Assembly (NCBI GenBank): GCA_035499415.1
Contig: DATJYV010000196.1
Coordinates: 1-26,258 of the forward strand
Direction: 5' to 3'
Source: DATJYV01 sp035499415
GTDB taxonomy: Bacteria; Bacteroidota; Ignavibacteria; UBA10030
Length of the DNA stretch: 26,258 nt
Every line of letters begins with the position of its first letter. The first letter of the stretch is position 1. The notes beneath the pieces are model-generated. The model was not told where the DNA came from. It saw nothing but the letters and a program-made list of their open reading frames with translations, and made no database searches. Positions 8,088 through 16,530 of this stretch are shown one piece after another. A program made the translations under genes and the position numbers.

Positions 8088-8852
8088 ATGCGCACGACAA
8101 TCATCGCGGGAAACTGGAAGATGTACAAAAACACTTCGGAGACCTCCGAATTTCTGAAGGCGCTCATCGCAAAACTCCCGACTCTTCCTTCCGGAACAAA
8201 AGCCGTTGTCTGTCCCCCGTTTACTTCCCTCTCGCTCGCTCATGCGTTGATCCAGAATACTCCCCTGGAACTTGGCGCGCAGAATATGCTTGCCGAGGAC
8301 GAAGGGGCGTTCACGGGAGAGATATCACCGGGCATGCTTACATCCTGCGGTTGCCGCTATGTCATCCTCGGCCATTCCGAGCGAAGACAATATTTCGGAG
8401 AAACGAATGAGGGTGTGAACAAGAAGGCGAAGAAAGCGCTCCTTTCCGGACTTATTCCCATCGTGTGCGTGGGAGAAACACTTTCCGAACGGGAAAAAGA
8501 CGCGACGGAGATGGTCGTATCAACACAAGTCAGATCATGCCTGAACGGCATTCCGGCGTCGGATGTCGAAAAAATTGTCATGGCGTACGAACCGGTCTGG
8601 GCGATTGGCACAGGCAGGAACGCAACGCCGGACCAGGCCCAGCATGTGCATCAATTGATCAGGAAGATAATTGGTCAACTCCACGAATGGTCGACGGCAG
8701 AGCGCGTTGTCATTCAGTACGGCGGAAGCGTGAAGCCCGAGAACGCGAAAGAAATTCTCAATATGCCCGATGTGGATGGCGCTCTTGTTGGCGGGGCAAG
8801 TCTTAAGGTCGATTCGTTTGCTTCGATCGTTTATGCCAAAGCCCGCGGCTGA
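8088..8852 (+). CDS. tpiA: Triosephosphate isomerase
   Basis: The enzyme interconverts dihydroxyacetone phosphate and glyceraldehyde-3-phosphate in glycolysis and gluconeogenesis. The 254-residue length is typical of the (beta/alpha)8 barrel. Active-site residues are all present: N9 and K11 in A-G-N-W-K-M, H96 in G-H-S-E-R-R, and E168 in A-Y-E-P-V-W-A-I-G-T-G. The phosphate-binding Y-G-G-S-V and G-G-A-S segments lie near the end. The start context has only a weak GAAAG. It follows gatB after 40 bp and may share its transcript. Confidence 0.98.
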   Translation: MRTTIIAGNWKMYKNTSETSEFLKALIAKLPTLPSGTKAVVCPPFTSLSLAHALIQNTPLELGAQNMLAEDEGAFTGEISPGMLTSCGCRYVILGHSERRQYFGETNEGVNKKAKKALLSGLIPIVCVGETLSEREKDATEMVVSTQVRSCLNGIPASDVEKIVMAYEPVWAIGTGRNATPDQAQHVHQLIRKIIGQLHEWSTAERVVIQYGGSVKPENAKEILNMPDVDGALVGGASLKVDSFASIVYAKARG

Positions 8853-8861
8853 ATGAGCCGC
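8845..8861 (+). other. Hairpin overlapping the tpiA stop codon
   Basis: GCGGCT and AGCCGC form a six-base-pair stem around a five-base loop that includes part of the TGA stop. It lacks a following T run, so it is not a convincing intrinsic terminator, although it may slow RNase decay from the 3' end. Confidence 0.3.
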
Positions 8862-8912
8862 CTGCAGTAATCGGCTTCTGTACGATTTCCGCTCTAATGG
8901 ACCCCCGATAAG

Positions 8913-8961
8913 CCTTGAAATTTCAAGGGAGTATTCTCTCCGGAACCTTGGAATTTCGAGG
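8913..8961. promoter_or_regulatory. Paired palindromic boxes, candidate operator
   Basis: CCTTGAAATTTCAAGG at 8913-8928 is a perfect 16-bp palindrome. CCTTGGAATTTCGAGG at 8946-8961 is the same box with two A-to-G changes. The boxes are 33 bp apart start to start, close to three helical turns, and the second ends eight bases before the candidate -35 at 8969. This layout is typical of a dimeric regulator binding cooperatively on one DNA face. No T run follows, arguing against a terminator. The regulator is not identifiable from this window. Confidence 0.55.
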
Positions 8962-8968
8962 TTTTCCG

Positions 8969-8997
8969 TTGCTTTCCGGCCGTTTCCGTATTATATT
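8969..8997 (+). promoter_or_regulatory. Candidate promoter of the GH2-like gene / smc operon
   Basis: TTGCTT at 8969-8974 and TATATT at 8992-8997 are separated by exactly 17 bp. A transcript beginning about 9004 would have a leader of nearly 60 nt before the TTG start at 9062. It lies immediately downstream of the paired palindromes. The -10 sequence and spacing match those of the candidate rocA promoter. Confidence 0.45.
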
Positions 8998-9061
8998 CAA
9001 GGGAAATTCCGGGAAGGAGCCGGTTTTTGGCCTTCCCAACGAATATCCCCGAAGCGCCCAC

Positions 9062-11677
9062 TTGACAAGAAGACTTCAAAGCTCTTCTATCCGTCTGGTA
9101 TTCCTTTTCCTGTTTTTTTTCACTTTCCACCTCTGCTATTCGCAATTCAGGTTTTTTGAGAGCGGCCAACGAACCCTCATCGGCGAGGACTGCGGTGTTG
9201 AGCCCGATACGCCGACTCGCAGGAAGATCGACCTTTCAGGAACCTGGATGTATTCCACGGACAAGGAGAACTGGCATGCGGTCCGGGTCCCGTCCTCCTT
9301 TGACACGGAAGGGAGGGTGGTCTTTCGAAGAAAGTTTTCCATCGACGAATCTTTGATTCGTACTTCGTCATTCAAACTTGTCTCGCTCGGGATCGACCAG
9401 GAATGTGAAGTCTACATCAACGATATATTTGTGGGGAGACACACCGGGGGGTCCACGACGGTGGAGTTCGACATCCCGGACGAAGCTCTGCAGCTCGGCC
9501 CGGAGAACACGATCCAAATTTCCGTCGTCAATGTCCTGAACAGCCGCTCGACGCTGCCGCTGCGGAAGCAGGTTTGGGAATGGCGGAGCTACGGCGGGCT
9601 GGTGCGGGATACTTACATCCTTGCGACGCCGCGCACATGGATTTCCGGCCTGACAGTCCGCACGGCGCTTGACGACGAAATGAAACATGCCACGGTAGCG
9701 GTGAGCGCGCTCGTGACCGCAAAGAGCCTCAATGACAGCGCGGCTGCGATGCCCGCGGCCGGCTCGTATGCGATAACGGCGGAGTTATACGACAAACTTT
9801 CGCGGGCGCTTGTGGCCCAGTCGGCTGTTCAGCCGGCGGTCGTGCAGCCCAACAGGGATCTTGACGTCGACGTCTCGTTTGGCTTCAACGGACCCAAACT
9901 TTGGAGTCCGGAGTCTCCCGAGCTGTACGTCGTGCAGGTTACTCTCTGGCGTGTGGAGGGGAAAGTCCGAACGCCGCTCGACATGTGCTCGCGCGTGACC
10001 GGATTTTCAAAACGCGCTCTTGACAAGGGAACGATTCTGGTGAACGGTCTTCCGGTCGTGCTGAAGGGTGTCGTGTGGCATGAGGATTATCCGGGTACCG
10101 GAGCTTCGATGACATACGAACAGATGGAGCGGGACATCCTTCTGGTGAAGTCGCTCGGCGCCAACGCCGTGCGCTTTGCCTTCCATCCTCCTCATCCGTA
10201 TCTCCTGAATCTTTGTGCACGGTACGGCCTGTATGCATTCGTCGAGATGCCGCTCGACCATGCACCCGTCGATATTCTGTCGGACGAGGCGTACGAGTCT
10301 CTCGTGGAATCGTATGCGCGTGAGATGGTTCAGCGGGATGCAGACAATCCGGCTGTTCTTGCGTGGGGAATTGGCGACCAGTTCGATTCCGCCGGGTCGC
10401 GGTCGATCGCGTTTGTCAGACGCATGGTTTCCTTCCTTCACTCGCTTGACGGACGTGCCGTCTATTTCGGGTCGCGCATGGTCGAAAACGATCTTGCCGC
10501 ACCCTCTGCCGACATTGCGGCCGTCGACCTCCCGGCGACGGACCTTAAATCGTTTCGGCGCCATCTCACGGACTGGAAAAAAAATCACCCGATGCAGCCC
10601 GTGGTTCTGCTGAGCTATGGCCGGGAAGTGGACCACACCAACCGCAACGGCAGAAGCGACCCGCTCTCCCAGGAATCGCAGGCCTATTTCTTTTTTCAGT
10701 ACTATGCCGTCGTGCGCGAGCTGGGTATCGCGGGGAGCTTTGTCTCGAGCTTTTCCGATTGGCGCGGCGACCGGCCGATCATGAGTGCAAACGTTGCCGA
10801 CCATTACCTCGCCCCGCTCGGCCTCATGAGCTACGAGCGCGAGAAACGTGCGTCGTACGAGATGGTGCGGACATTGTATAACGACGAAAAAATTGCCGCG
10901 ATTCCGGTCGGAAACTATCGTGCCTCGTTTCCCTCCGCGCACGTCCTGTCCGGACTCTTTGTCATCATGCTCGTTGGCTACCAGTACGCGTACAACCGCC
11001 GCTTCGGTGAAGCGATCAAGCGCTCCTTCCTGCGGTCCTACAACTTCTTTGCGGACCTCCGCGACCTTCGCGCCGTTTCTTTCTTCCAAACGCTCATCCT
11101 TGCGTTCGCGGTCTCGGTTACCCTCGCGGTCCTGGTTTCAAGCTACCTCTACCACTTTCGGACGGACCTGTTCGTCGACTATGTGCTCACGTATCTGGTG
11201 GTTTCCGATGAAGCAAAAGGCCAGCTCATCGCGGCCTCCTGGCACCCGTTCACCGGCATACTCATCCTCACAGGGTTCTGGTTCGTCCTGTCCTGGGTCG
11301 CCGCCCTTTTCATCCGGGTCTCCGCATTCTTCTTCCGGAAACGCATCTCCTTTTTCCACGCCTACGGCGTGACGGTGTGGGGCGCCATGCCGTTCGTGCT
11401 CCTCAGTCCGGTCGCGATGAGTCTCTTCAAGGTGATGGAAACCCCCGTCTATATCATCCCGTGCACGATCCTGGTAGCCGTGTTTGCTTTCTGGGTCGCG
11501 CTCCGCGTGCTCATGGGCGTCTCGGTTATTTACGACACGAGTACTCCCAAGGCGTATGCCGGAGGACTTTTTGTTTTGCTGCTGTTCGTCGGCGCAACGG
11601 CAATGTATTATGACTCAACGTATGCTACGAGGTCGTATCTTCCCATCGTCGTCCACGTCGCAAGGAGCATGCGATAA
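9062..11677 (+). CDS. Exported GH2-like protein lacking catalytic residues, with C-terminal multi-helix membrane domain
   Basis: Starting from the TTG at 9062 the product has 871 residues and begins with a signal peptide: basic M-T-R-R, a very hydrophobic core and a C-Y-S-Q junction near residue 28. Residues ~50-190 form a GH2 sugar-binding jelly roll (L-S-G-T-W ... W-E-W-R-S-Y-G-G-L-V-R). An Ig-like domain and a GH2-type TIM barrel (~320-610, with L-K-G-V-V-W-H-E-D-Y-P) follow. At the acid/base position the G-N-E signature is G-D-Q (Q440). At the nucleophile position S-E-Y-G reads L-S-Y-G (S518). Both glutamates thus appear lost, so hydrolysis is unlikely. Residues ~620-865 carry about six membrane helices. 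The longer frame from 8915 runs through the palindromes and is rejected as the start. The stop overlaps the smc ATG. Its role is unknown; carbohydrate binding or sensing is inferred. Confidence 0.85.
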   Translation: MTRRLQSSSIRLVFLFLFFFTFHLCYSQFRFFESGQRTLIGEDCGVEPDTPTRRKIDLSGTWMYSTDKENWHAVRVPSSFDTEGRVVFRRKFSIDESLIRTSSFKLVSLGIDQECEVYINDIFVGRHTGGSTTVEFDIPDEALQLGPENTIQISVVNVLNSRSTLPLRKQVWEWRSYGGLVRDTYILATPRTWISGLTVRTALDDEMKHATVAVSALVTAKSLNDSAAAMPAAGSYAITAELYDKLSRALVAQSAVQPAVVQPNRDLDVDVSFGFNGPKLWSPESPELYVVQVTLWRVEGKVRTPLDMCSRVTGFSKRALDKGTILVNGLPVVLKGVVWHEDYPGTGASMTYEQMERDILLVKSLGANAVRFAFHPPHPYLLNLCARYGLYAFVEMPLDHAPVDILSDEAYESLVESYAREMVQRDADNPAVLAWGIGDQFDSAGSRSIAFVRRMVSFLHSLDGRAVYFGSRMVENDLAAPSADIAAVDLPATDLKSFRRHLTDWKKNHPMQPVVLLSYGREVDHTNRNGRSDPLSQESQAYFFFQYYAVVRELGIAGSFVSSFSDWRGDRPIMSANVADHYLAPLGLMSYEREKRASYEMVRTLYNDEKIAAIPVGNYRASFPSAHVLSGLFVIMLVGYQYAYNRRFGEAIKRSFLRSYNFFADLRDLRAVSFFQTLILAFAVSVTLAVLVSSYLYHFRTDLFVDYVLTYLVVSDEAKGQLIAASWHPFTGILILTGFWFVLSWVAALFIRVSAFFFRKRISFFHAYGVTVWGAMPFVLLSPVAMSLFKVMETPVYIIPCTILVAVFAFWVALRVLMGVSVIYDTSTPKAYAGGLFVLLLFVGATAMYYDSTYATRSYLPIVVHVARSMR

Positions 11678-14600
11678 TGTATCTTTCGAAGCTCGAGATC
11701 TTCGGCTTCAAATCGTTCGCACAAAAGGTCAACATCGATTTCGACTCCGGTCTGACCGCGATCGTCGGTCCGAACGGTTGCGGCAAGACAAATGTCGTCG
11801 ATGCCTTGCGGTGGGCGCTCGGAGAACAGCGGCCGACCACCCTGCGGTCCGACAAGATGGAAGACGTGATTTTCAACGGAACGAAATCACGAAAACCGCT
11901 CGGCGTGGCGGAGGTTTCCATCACGATCGAAAATACGAAGGGGATTCTTCCCGTTGAATACTCCGAGGTCACGGTGACCCGGAGAGTGTTTCGTTCGGGC
12001 GAGAGCGAATATTATCTGAACAAGACGCTGTGCCGGCTCAAGGATATCCGGGACCTGTTCATGGACACCGGCATGGGTTCGGATGCCTATTCGGTCATCG
12101 AGCTGAAGATGGTCGAGAGCATTCTGAGCGACAGTTCGGACGAGCGCCGCCGTCTGTTCGAGGAATCTGCCGGCGTCACGAAGTACAAGCACCGGCGCAA
12201 GGAGGCCCTCCGGCGGCTCGAGGACGTGAGGATGAACCTCGCACGCGTCAGCGACAATGTGCGAGGCGTGGAAAAGGCCGTCGAGACCCTGGACCGCCAG
12301 GCGAAACGGGCGGAACGGTACAACGAGCTCGTGAAACAGCTCCAGACTCTGGAGGAAAACCTCATCGAGCGGGAGTATTCCAGCGTTGTCTCGCGGATTT
12401 CCCCTCTAACGGAACAACTCTCGGTCGCAGTGACGGAGAAGAACCGCATCGAAGTCGAGGTGCAGCAGGAGGAGGCGGTGCTCGAGGTGTACCGCGCCGA
12501 GATGAACGAGCTTGAAGAAAGTCTGAGAGCAACGCAGGAGGACCTCGGGGAGCGTCAGTCGCGGATTCATGGAGTTGAGCAGCAACATGCGATGCATGCA
12601 GAACGCCGCCGGTCTCTGCTCGTGAACATCGAACACGCCGAGCGCGAGATCGTCGACCTGGCGCGCCGGAAGGAAGAGAACAGAAAAGCGGAGGAGGAGC
12701 TGGCCCGCAGCCGTGACGAGGTGCGGGCGAAGGTCGTCCGTGCGGAGACGGAGTACGGGGAGAAGAAGTCGGCGCTCGACGCTTTCGAGAAACTTCTGAA
12801 CGCGAAGCGGGGGGAGGTCAAATCGAGTCAGGAGCGGGTCATCACCCATCTTCAAGACCTCTCGGAACTGCGTAACCGCGAGAACAAGGCGAAGGCGCGA
12901 CTGGAAAACATCCGCGGACGGATCGGCCATACAACGGAAGAGAACCAGGCCTACACAAAGGAGGTCGCGGCAAACGACGAGCTCATCGCACGCCTGACGG
13001 CGGAGAATAAAGAGCTTCGCCGGTCCTTTGCCGAGGCGGAAGTTCGCACGCATCAGACGGAGGATTACCGGCTCAAGTTGCAGGGCGAGATCGACCAGCT
13101 CCACCGACGCACCATCGACATCATGGGAGAGATGGAGCGGCGTCAGGCGCGCATCGAGTTCCTGAAGGGCCTCGTGGAGAGCTACGACGGCTACTCGGAA
13201 GGGGTGCGATTCCTCATCACCAACGAAGAATGGAGCTCCCGAATTCAAACGACGGTGGGTGAAGCCCTTCAGGCCGACCCCCGCTACCGGGTGGCGATCG
13301 AGGCGGCGCTCGGCGAGGCCGAGAGCTATGTCGTGGTGGAGAGTGTGGAGCAGGCGTACGCCGCAATGGATTTCCTGAAGAGAAACCAGAAAGGGAAGGC
13401 GACGTTCATCTGTCTGAACCGGATGCCGGCGTTTGCTTCTCATCGCCCCGAGCTCGGCGGTCCGGGCATTGTCGGGTGGGCCGACGGGGTCGTGCAGTAC
13501 GACTCCCGTTACGCTCCGCTGTTCCGCTTTCTCTTCGATGAGACGATCATCGTCGAAGGCGTGGAAGTTGCAAATCGCCTGACGGCCGAGCACGCGAACC
13601 TGAAATGCATCACGCTGGACGGGGAGATCATTTCTGGCCGGGGCGTCGTGCGGGGCGGGAGCGTTCGTGTCGATGAAGGGGGGCACATCAGCAAGAAGAA
13701 TCAGCTTGACGAGCTTGCCGAAGAGGTCCGGAAGCTCGGGGAGAAGCATGAAACGATCGAACGGGAGATACGGACGAAGGGAGAGGAGCTGGAGAATCTG
13801 GACCTGCGCAAGTTGACCGAGGTGGCGCGCTCGATCGAACAGCAAAAGACATCGGTGGAAGTTCGCATCGCGCAGATCGAGTTCGAAAAAAAGCGCGCGC
13901 TCGAGAGCATCGAGCGGAATGAGTCGGAGTCCTCCGGTTTGAGCACAGAAGTCGTGGGGCTCAAGGAGGAGCTGGACAGGTTGGCGCCGGCGGTCGAGCG
14001 GCTCGACACGGAAAAGGCGGCTGCGGAGCGGAACGTCGGCATCCAGACGAGCGAGCTGGAAACGATGGAGGCGTTCTGGGATGAGTCATCACGGCAGGTG
14101 AACGAGGCAAATGTCGCCGTCCTGTCGCTGAAATCCGAGGAACGGAGCATCGTCCAATCCATCGAACATATTCGTGCGACGCAGACATCGATCGCCTCGA
14201 CCTCCGAACGACGGAAGGAAGAGATCGATTCCGCGCGTGAGGAGATCACGCAGATCGAGCGGGACAGGAAGGAATCGGACAAGGTCCTCGAGTCGTTGAA
14301 GCGGGAGTACGAGGGGCTGCTCGAGCGAAAGCGGGGGGTCGACAAGGATTTTTCTGCCAAGCGTTCGGTGATGCACGAGATCGAGCTGAAGCTCAAGGAC
14401 GGCCGCGTGAAACAGGAGGGGTCGCTCAAAGCGGCTCATGACCTGGAATTCAAGATCCAGGAGCTGACATTGAAAGCCGAGAACCTCAAGAGCCGTGCCA
14501 AAGAAAAATTCGAGATTGAACTGGAGTACCGGGAATTTCCGGACTCGGGTACGTTCGACCTTAATGCCGCGCGCGCAGAGGCGGACAAATTAAGCGAGAA

Positions 14601-15225
14601 GATCCACAACCTCGGCGCCGTGAACTTCGAAGCGTTCGCGGAATACAAGAGCGAAAAAGAACGCCTCGACTTCGTGGTCGCCCAGCGCGACGACCTCCTG
14701 GATTCGGAGAAGACGCTTCTGACGACAATCGACGAGATCAACACGACGGCGCAGCAGAAATTCATGGAGACCTTCGGCCAGATCCGGGAAAATTTCATCT
14801 CCACATTCAAGGGTCTGTTCGATGAAGGAGACGAGTGCGACCTCCGGCTTGAGGATGGGATCGACCCGCTGGAGGCAAGGATCGAGATCATCGCCAAGCC
14901 GCGGGGGAAAAGGCCGACATCGATCGACCTTCTCTCGGGGGGAGAGAAAACACTGACGGCCATCGCGCTCCTGTTCGCCATCTATCTCGTCAAACCCAGC
15001 CCGTTCTGCATTCTGGACGAAGTCGATGCGCCGCTCGACGACACCAACATCGACCGGTTCACGAAAATATTGAGAAAGTTTGCCAACAACACCCAGTTCG
15101 TGGTGGTGACGCACAACAAGAGGACGATGGAGGCGGCGAATGCGATGTACGGCGTAACGATGGAGGAGGAGGGGATCTCCAAACTGGTATCGGTGAAATT
15201 TAACGAGCATGCTGAAAAAGTGTGA
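11677..15225 (+). CDS. smc: Chromosome segregation protein SMC
   Basis: This is the ATPase core of the bacterial condensin SMC-ScpAB, which organises and segregates chromosomes. The 1182-residue length is normal. Walker A G-P-N-G-C-G-K-T is at residues 31-38. Long coiled coils span about 165-500 and 670-1020. The hinge lies around 500-665. The ABC signature L-S-G-G-E-K-T is near 1086, and Walker B C-I-L-D-E-V-D-A-P-L-D-D near 1111. The ATG overlaps the preceding stop as TAATG, which implies translational coupling to the GH2-like gene. No separate promoter is evident. scpA and scpB are not in the window. Confidence 0.97.
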   Translation: MYLSKLEIFGFKSFAQKVNIDFDSGLTAIVGPNGCGKTNVVDALRWALGEQRPTTLRSDKMEDVIFNGTKSRKPLGVAEVSITIENTKGILPVEYSEVTVTRRVFRSGESEYYLNKTLCRLKDIRDLFMDTGMGSDAYSVIELKMVESILSDSSDERRRLFEESAGVTKYKHRRKEALRRLEDVRMNLARVSDNVRGVEKAVETLDRQAKRAERYNELVKQLQTLEENLIEREYSSVVSRISPLTEQLSVAVTEKNRIEVEVQQEEAVLEVYRAEMNELEESLRATQEDLGERQSRIHGVEQQHAMHAERRRSLLVNIEHAEREIVDLARRKEENRKAEEELARSRDEVRAKVVRAETEYGEKKSALDAFEKLLNAKRGEVKSSQERVITHLQDLSELRNRENKAKARLENIRGRIGHTTEENQAYTKEVAANDELIARLTAENKELRRSFAEAEVRTHQTEDYRLKLQGEIDQLHRRTIDIMGEMERRQARIEFLKGLVESYDGYSEGVRFLITNEEWSSRIQTTVGEALQADPRYRVAIEAALGEAESYVVVESVEQAYAAMDFLKRNQKGKATFICLNRMPAFASHRPELGGPGIVGWADGVVQYDSRYAPLFRFLFDETIIVEGVEVANRLTAEHANLKCITLDGEIISGRGVVRGGSVRVDEGGHISKKNQLDELAEEVRKLGEKHETIEREIRTKGEELENLDLRKLTEVARSIEQQKTSVEVRIAQIEFEKKRALESIERNESESSGLSTEVVGLKEELDRLAPAVERLDTEKAAAERNVGIQTSELETMEAFWDESSRQVNEANVAVLSLKSEERSIVQSIEHIRATQTSIASTSERRKEEIDSAREEITQIERDRKESDKVLESLKREYEGLLERKRGVDKDFSAKRSVMHEIELKLKDGRVKQEGSLKAAHDLEFKIQELTLKAENLKSRAKEKFEIELEYREFPDSGTFDLNAARAEADKLSEKIHNLGAVNFEAFAEYKSEKERLDFVVAQRDDLLDSEKTLLTTIDEINTTAQQKFMETFGQIRENFISTFKGLFDEGDECDLRLEDGIDPLEARIEIIAKPRGKRPTSIDLLSGGEKTLTAIALLFAIYLVKPSPFCILDEVDAPLDDTNIDRFTKILRKFANNTQFVVVTHNKRTMEAANAMYGVTMEEEGISKLVSVKFNEHAEKV

Positions 15226-15228
15226 ACG

Positions 15229-15948
15229 ATGGTTCGAGTGTTTTGCGACTTTGACGGGACGGTTTGTGAGACCGACGTAGGCCGCGAATTCTTCCGGAAA
15301 TTCGCCGGTGCGGAAACTGCGGACAGCATTGTCGGGAAGTATCTGAGCGACACGCTCACGGCGCGGGAATCGCTGTTGAGCCAGTGCGCTTCCGTCAAGC
15401 CGTTCCGCCGTGAAGCCGTCGAAAGCTTCGTCGCCGCGCATCATCCGGACTCGACCTTCCACGCCTTCGCTCAGTTTTGCAGGTCCAGGAACATCCCTCT
15501 CACCGTCGTGAGCGACGGCCTGGACTTCTACGTCTCCCGGATCCTCCATTCTGCGGGCATGGGAGACCTTCCTTGGTTTGCCAACCACGCGGAGCTCGTT
15601 CCGGCCGGAAACGGATTCACGCTGAAGGTCACCTTTCCCTACGCCGACTCCGAATGCACCTGGTGCGGGAACTGCAAACGGAACCACATGATCACCTCGA
15701 GCGCCGACGAGGATATTATTGTCTACGTCGGCGACGGCATCTCCGACCGCTGCCCGGTCCGATACGCCGATTTCGTCTTTGCCAAGAAGCAGCTGATCGC
15801 ATACTGCCAGGAGGCCAACATCAGTTACTTCCGTTACGACGATTTTAATGACGTGCAGGTTAAACTCCGGGAACTGCTCGACCGGCCGCGGCTGAAACAC
15901 CGGCGCGAGGCGGCGATGGCGCGTCGTGAAGTCTTCATGCAGGGATAG
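15229..15948 (+). CDS. HAD-superfamily phosphatase, MtnX / phosphoserine-phosphatase-like (subfamily IB)
   Basis: This 239-residue cytosolic phosphatase has all four HAD motifs: D7-x-D9-G-T (nucleophile and acid/base), V-V-S-D-G with the motif II serine, K150 as the motif III lysine, and V-G-D-G-I-S-D-R for Mg2+. Just before K150 is a cysteine cluster C143-x2-C146-x2-C149. The best family match is MtnX (2-hydroxy-3-keto-5-methylthiopentenyl-1-phosphate phosphatase of methionine salvage), but no other methionine-salvage genes are nearby, so the substrate is not certain. It starts three bases after the smc stop and is followed by another membrane enzyme after six bases, consistent with one operon. 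Confidence 0.85.
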   Translation: MVRVFCDFDGTVCETDVGREFFRKFAGAETADSIVGKYLSDTLTARESLLSQCASVKPFRREAVESFVAAHHPDSTFHAFAQFCRSRNIPLTVVSDGLDFYVSRILHSAGMGDLPWFANHAELVPAGNGFTLKVTFPYADSECTWCGNCKRNHMITSSADEDIIVYVGDGISDRCPVRYADFVFAKKQLIAYCQEANISYFRYDDFNDVQVKLRELLDRPRLKHRREAAMARREVFMQG

Positions 15949-15954
15949 CACGCA

Positions 15955-16530
15955 ATGCGCAAGAAACTGTTCCGGTTTCGAAGTTACACCCCCATCCCAT
16001 TCATCATCGTCATGCTGGTCTTTGCCCGGCCTTCCACCCGCTCCGTTGTCACCGGCATGACGATGGCCGTCACGGGTGAGGCAATCCGTTTCTGGGGAGT
16101 TGCATACGCGGGAAGTCTCACGCGCGTGACCGGCGGCGTGGGAGCGCCGGAAGTCATCGTTGCCGGTCCGTTCTCGTTCGTCCGCAATCCTCTGTACGTC
16201 GGCAACGTGCTCATGTATGTCGGCTTCGGTGTTGCATCCTACGCCCTTTGGCCGTGGCTCCCAGCGCTCGCGCTCCTCTTCTTCCTTTTCCAGTATCGCG
16301 CGATCGTATCGCTGGAAGAAGAATTTCTGGAAAAGGAATTCGGAGCGGCGTACCTCGAATACAGGAAAAATGTCCCGCGGTTCATTCCCCGACCCGTCCC
16401 GTACCGGTCCCCGGCGCAGGAGGGCCAAACGCCCCGGTGGAATGAGGCGCTGCGGTCGGAGAAAAGAACACTGCAGGCGTTTCTGACGGTTTCTGCCCTC
16501 CTGTTGGTTCTCTGGCAATGGGGGCGATAA
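15955..16530 (+). CDS. Isoprenylcysteine carboxyl methyltransferase-like membrane methyltransferase
   Basis: This is a 191-residue integral membrane protein of the ICMT/PEMT-type superfamily. The family core is clear: G-P-F-S-F-V-R-N-P-L-Y-V-G-N-V around residue 75, then a helix pair, then E-E-E-F-L-E-K-E-F-G-x-x-Y-x-x-Y-x-x-x-V-P-R-F around 120-145. Other hydrophobic segments lie near residues 12-40 and at the C-terminus. These enzymes transfer methyl from SAM to a lipid or lipid-like substrate in the membrane. Bacteria have no prenylated CaaX proteins, so the substrate here is unknown; the lpxB neighbour makes an envelope lipid possible, but that is inference. The stop abuts the lpxB ATG. 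Confidence 0.85.
   Translation: MRKKLFRFRSYTPIPFIIVMLVFARPSTRSVVTGMTMAVTGEAIRFWGVAYAGSLTRVTGGVGAPEVIVAGPFSFVRNPLYVGNVLMYVGFGVASYALWPWLPALALLFFLFQYRAIVSLEEEFLEKEFGAAYLEYRKNVPRFIPRPVPYRSPAQEGQTPRWNEALRSEKRTLQAFLTVSALLLVLWQWGR

Noticed and set aside
8913..8961. Palindromes read as the tpiA terminator
   Set aside because: The perfect box leaves almost no loop and neither box is followed by a T run; duplication with helical spacing fits protein binding better.
8915..9061. N-terminal extension of the GH2-like gene from a TTG at 8915
   Set aside because: It would translate through the palindromes and promoter and put 49 residues before a textbook signal peptide, so the TTG at 9062 is preferred.
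12406..13845. 479-codon minus-strand frame inside smc
   Set aside because: It mirrors the codon pattern of the SMC coiled coils and hinge; it has no recognisable family and no start signal.
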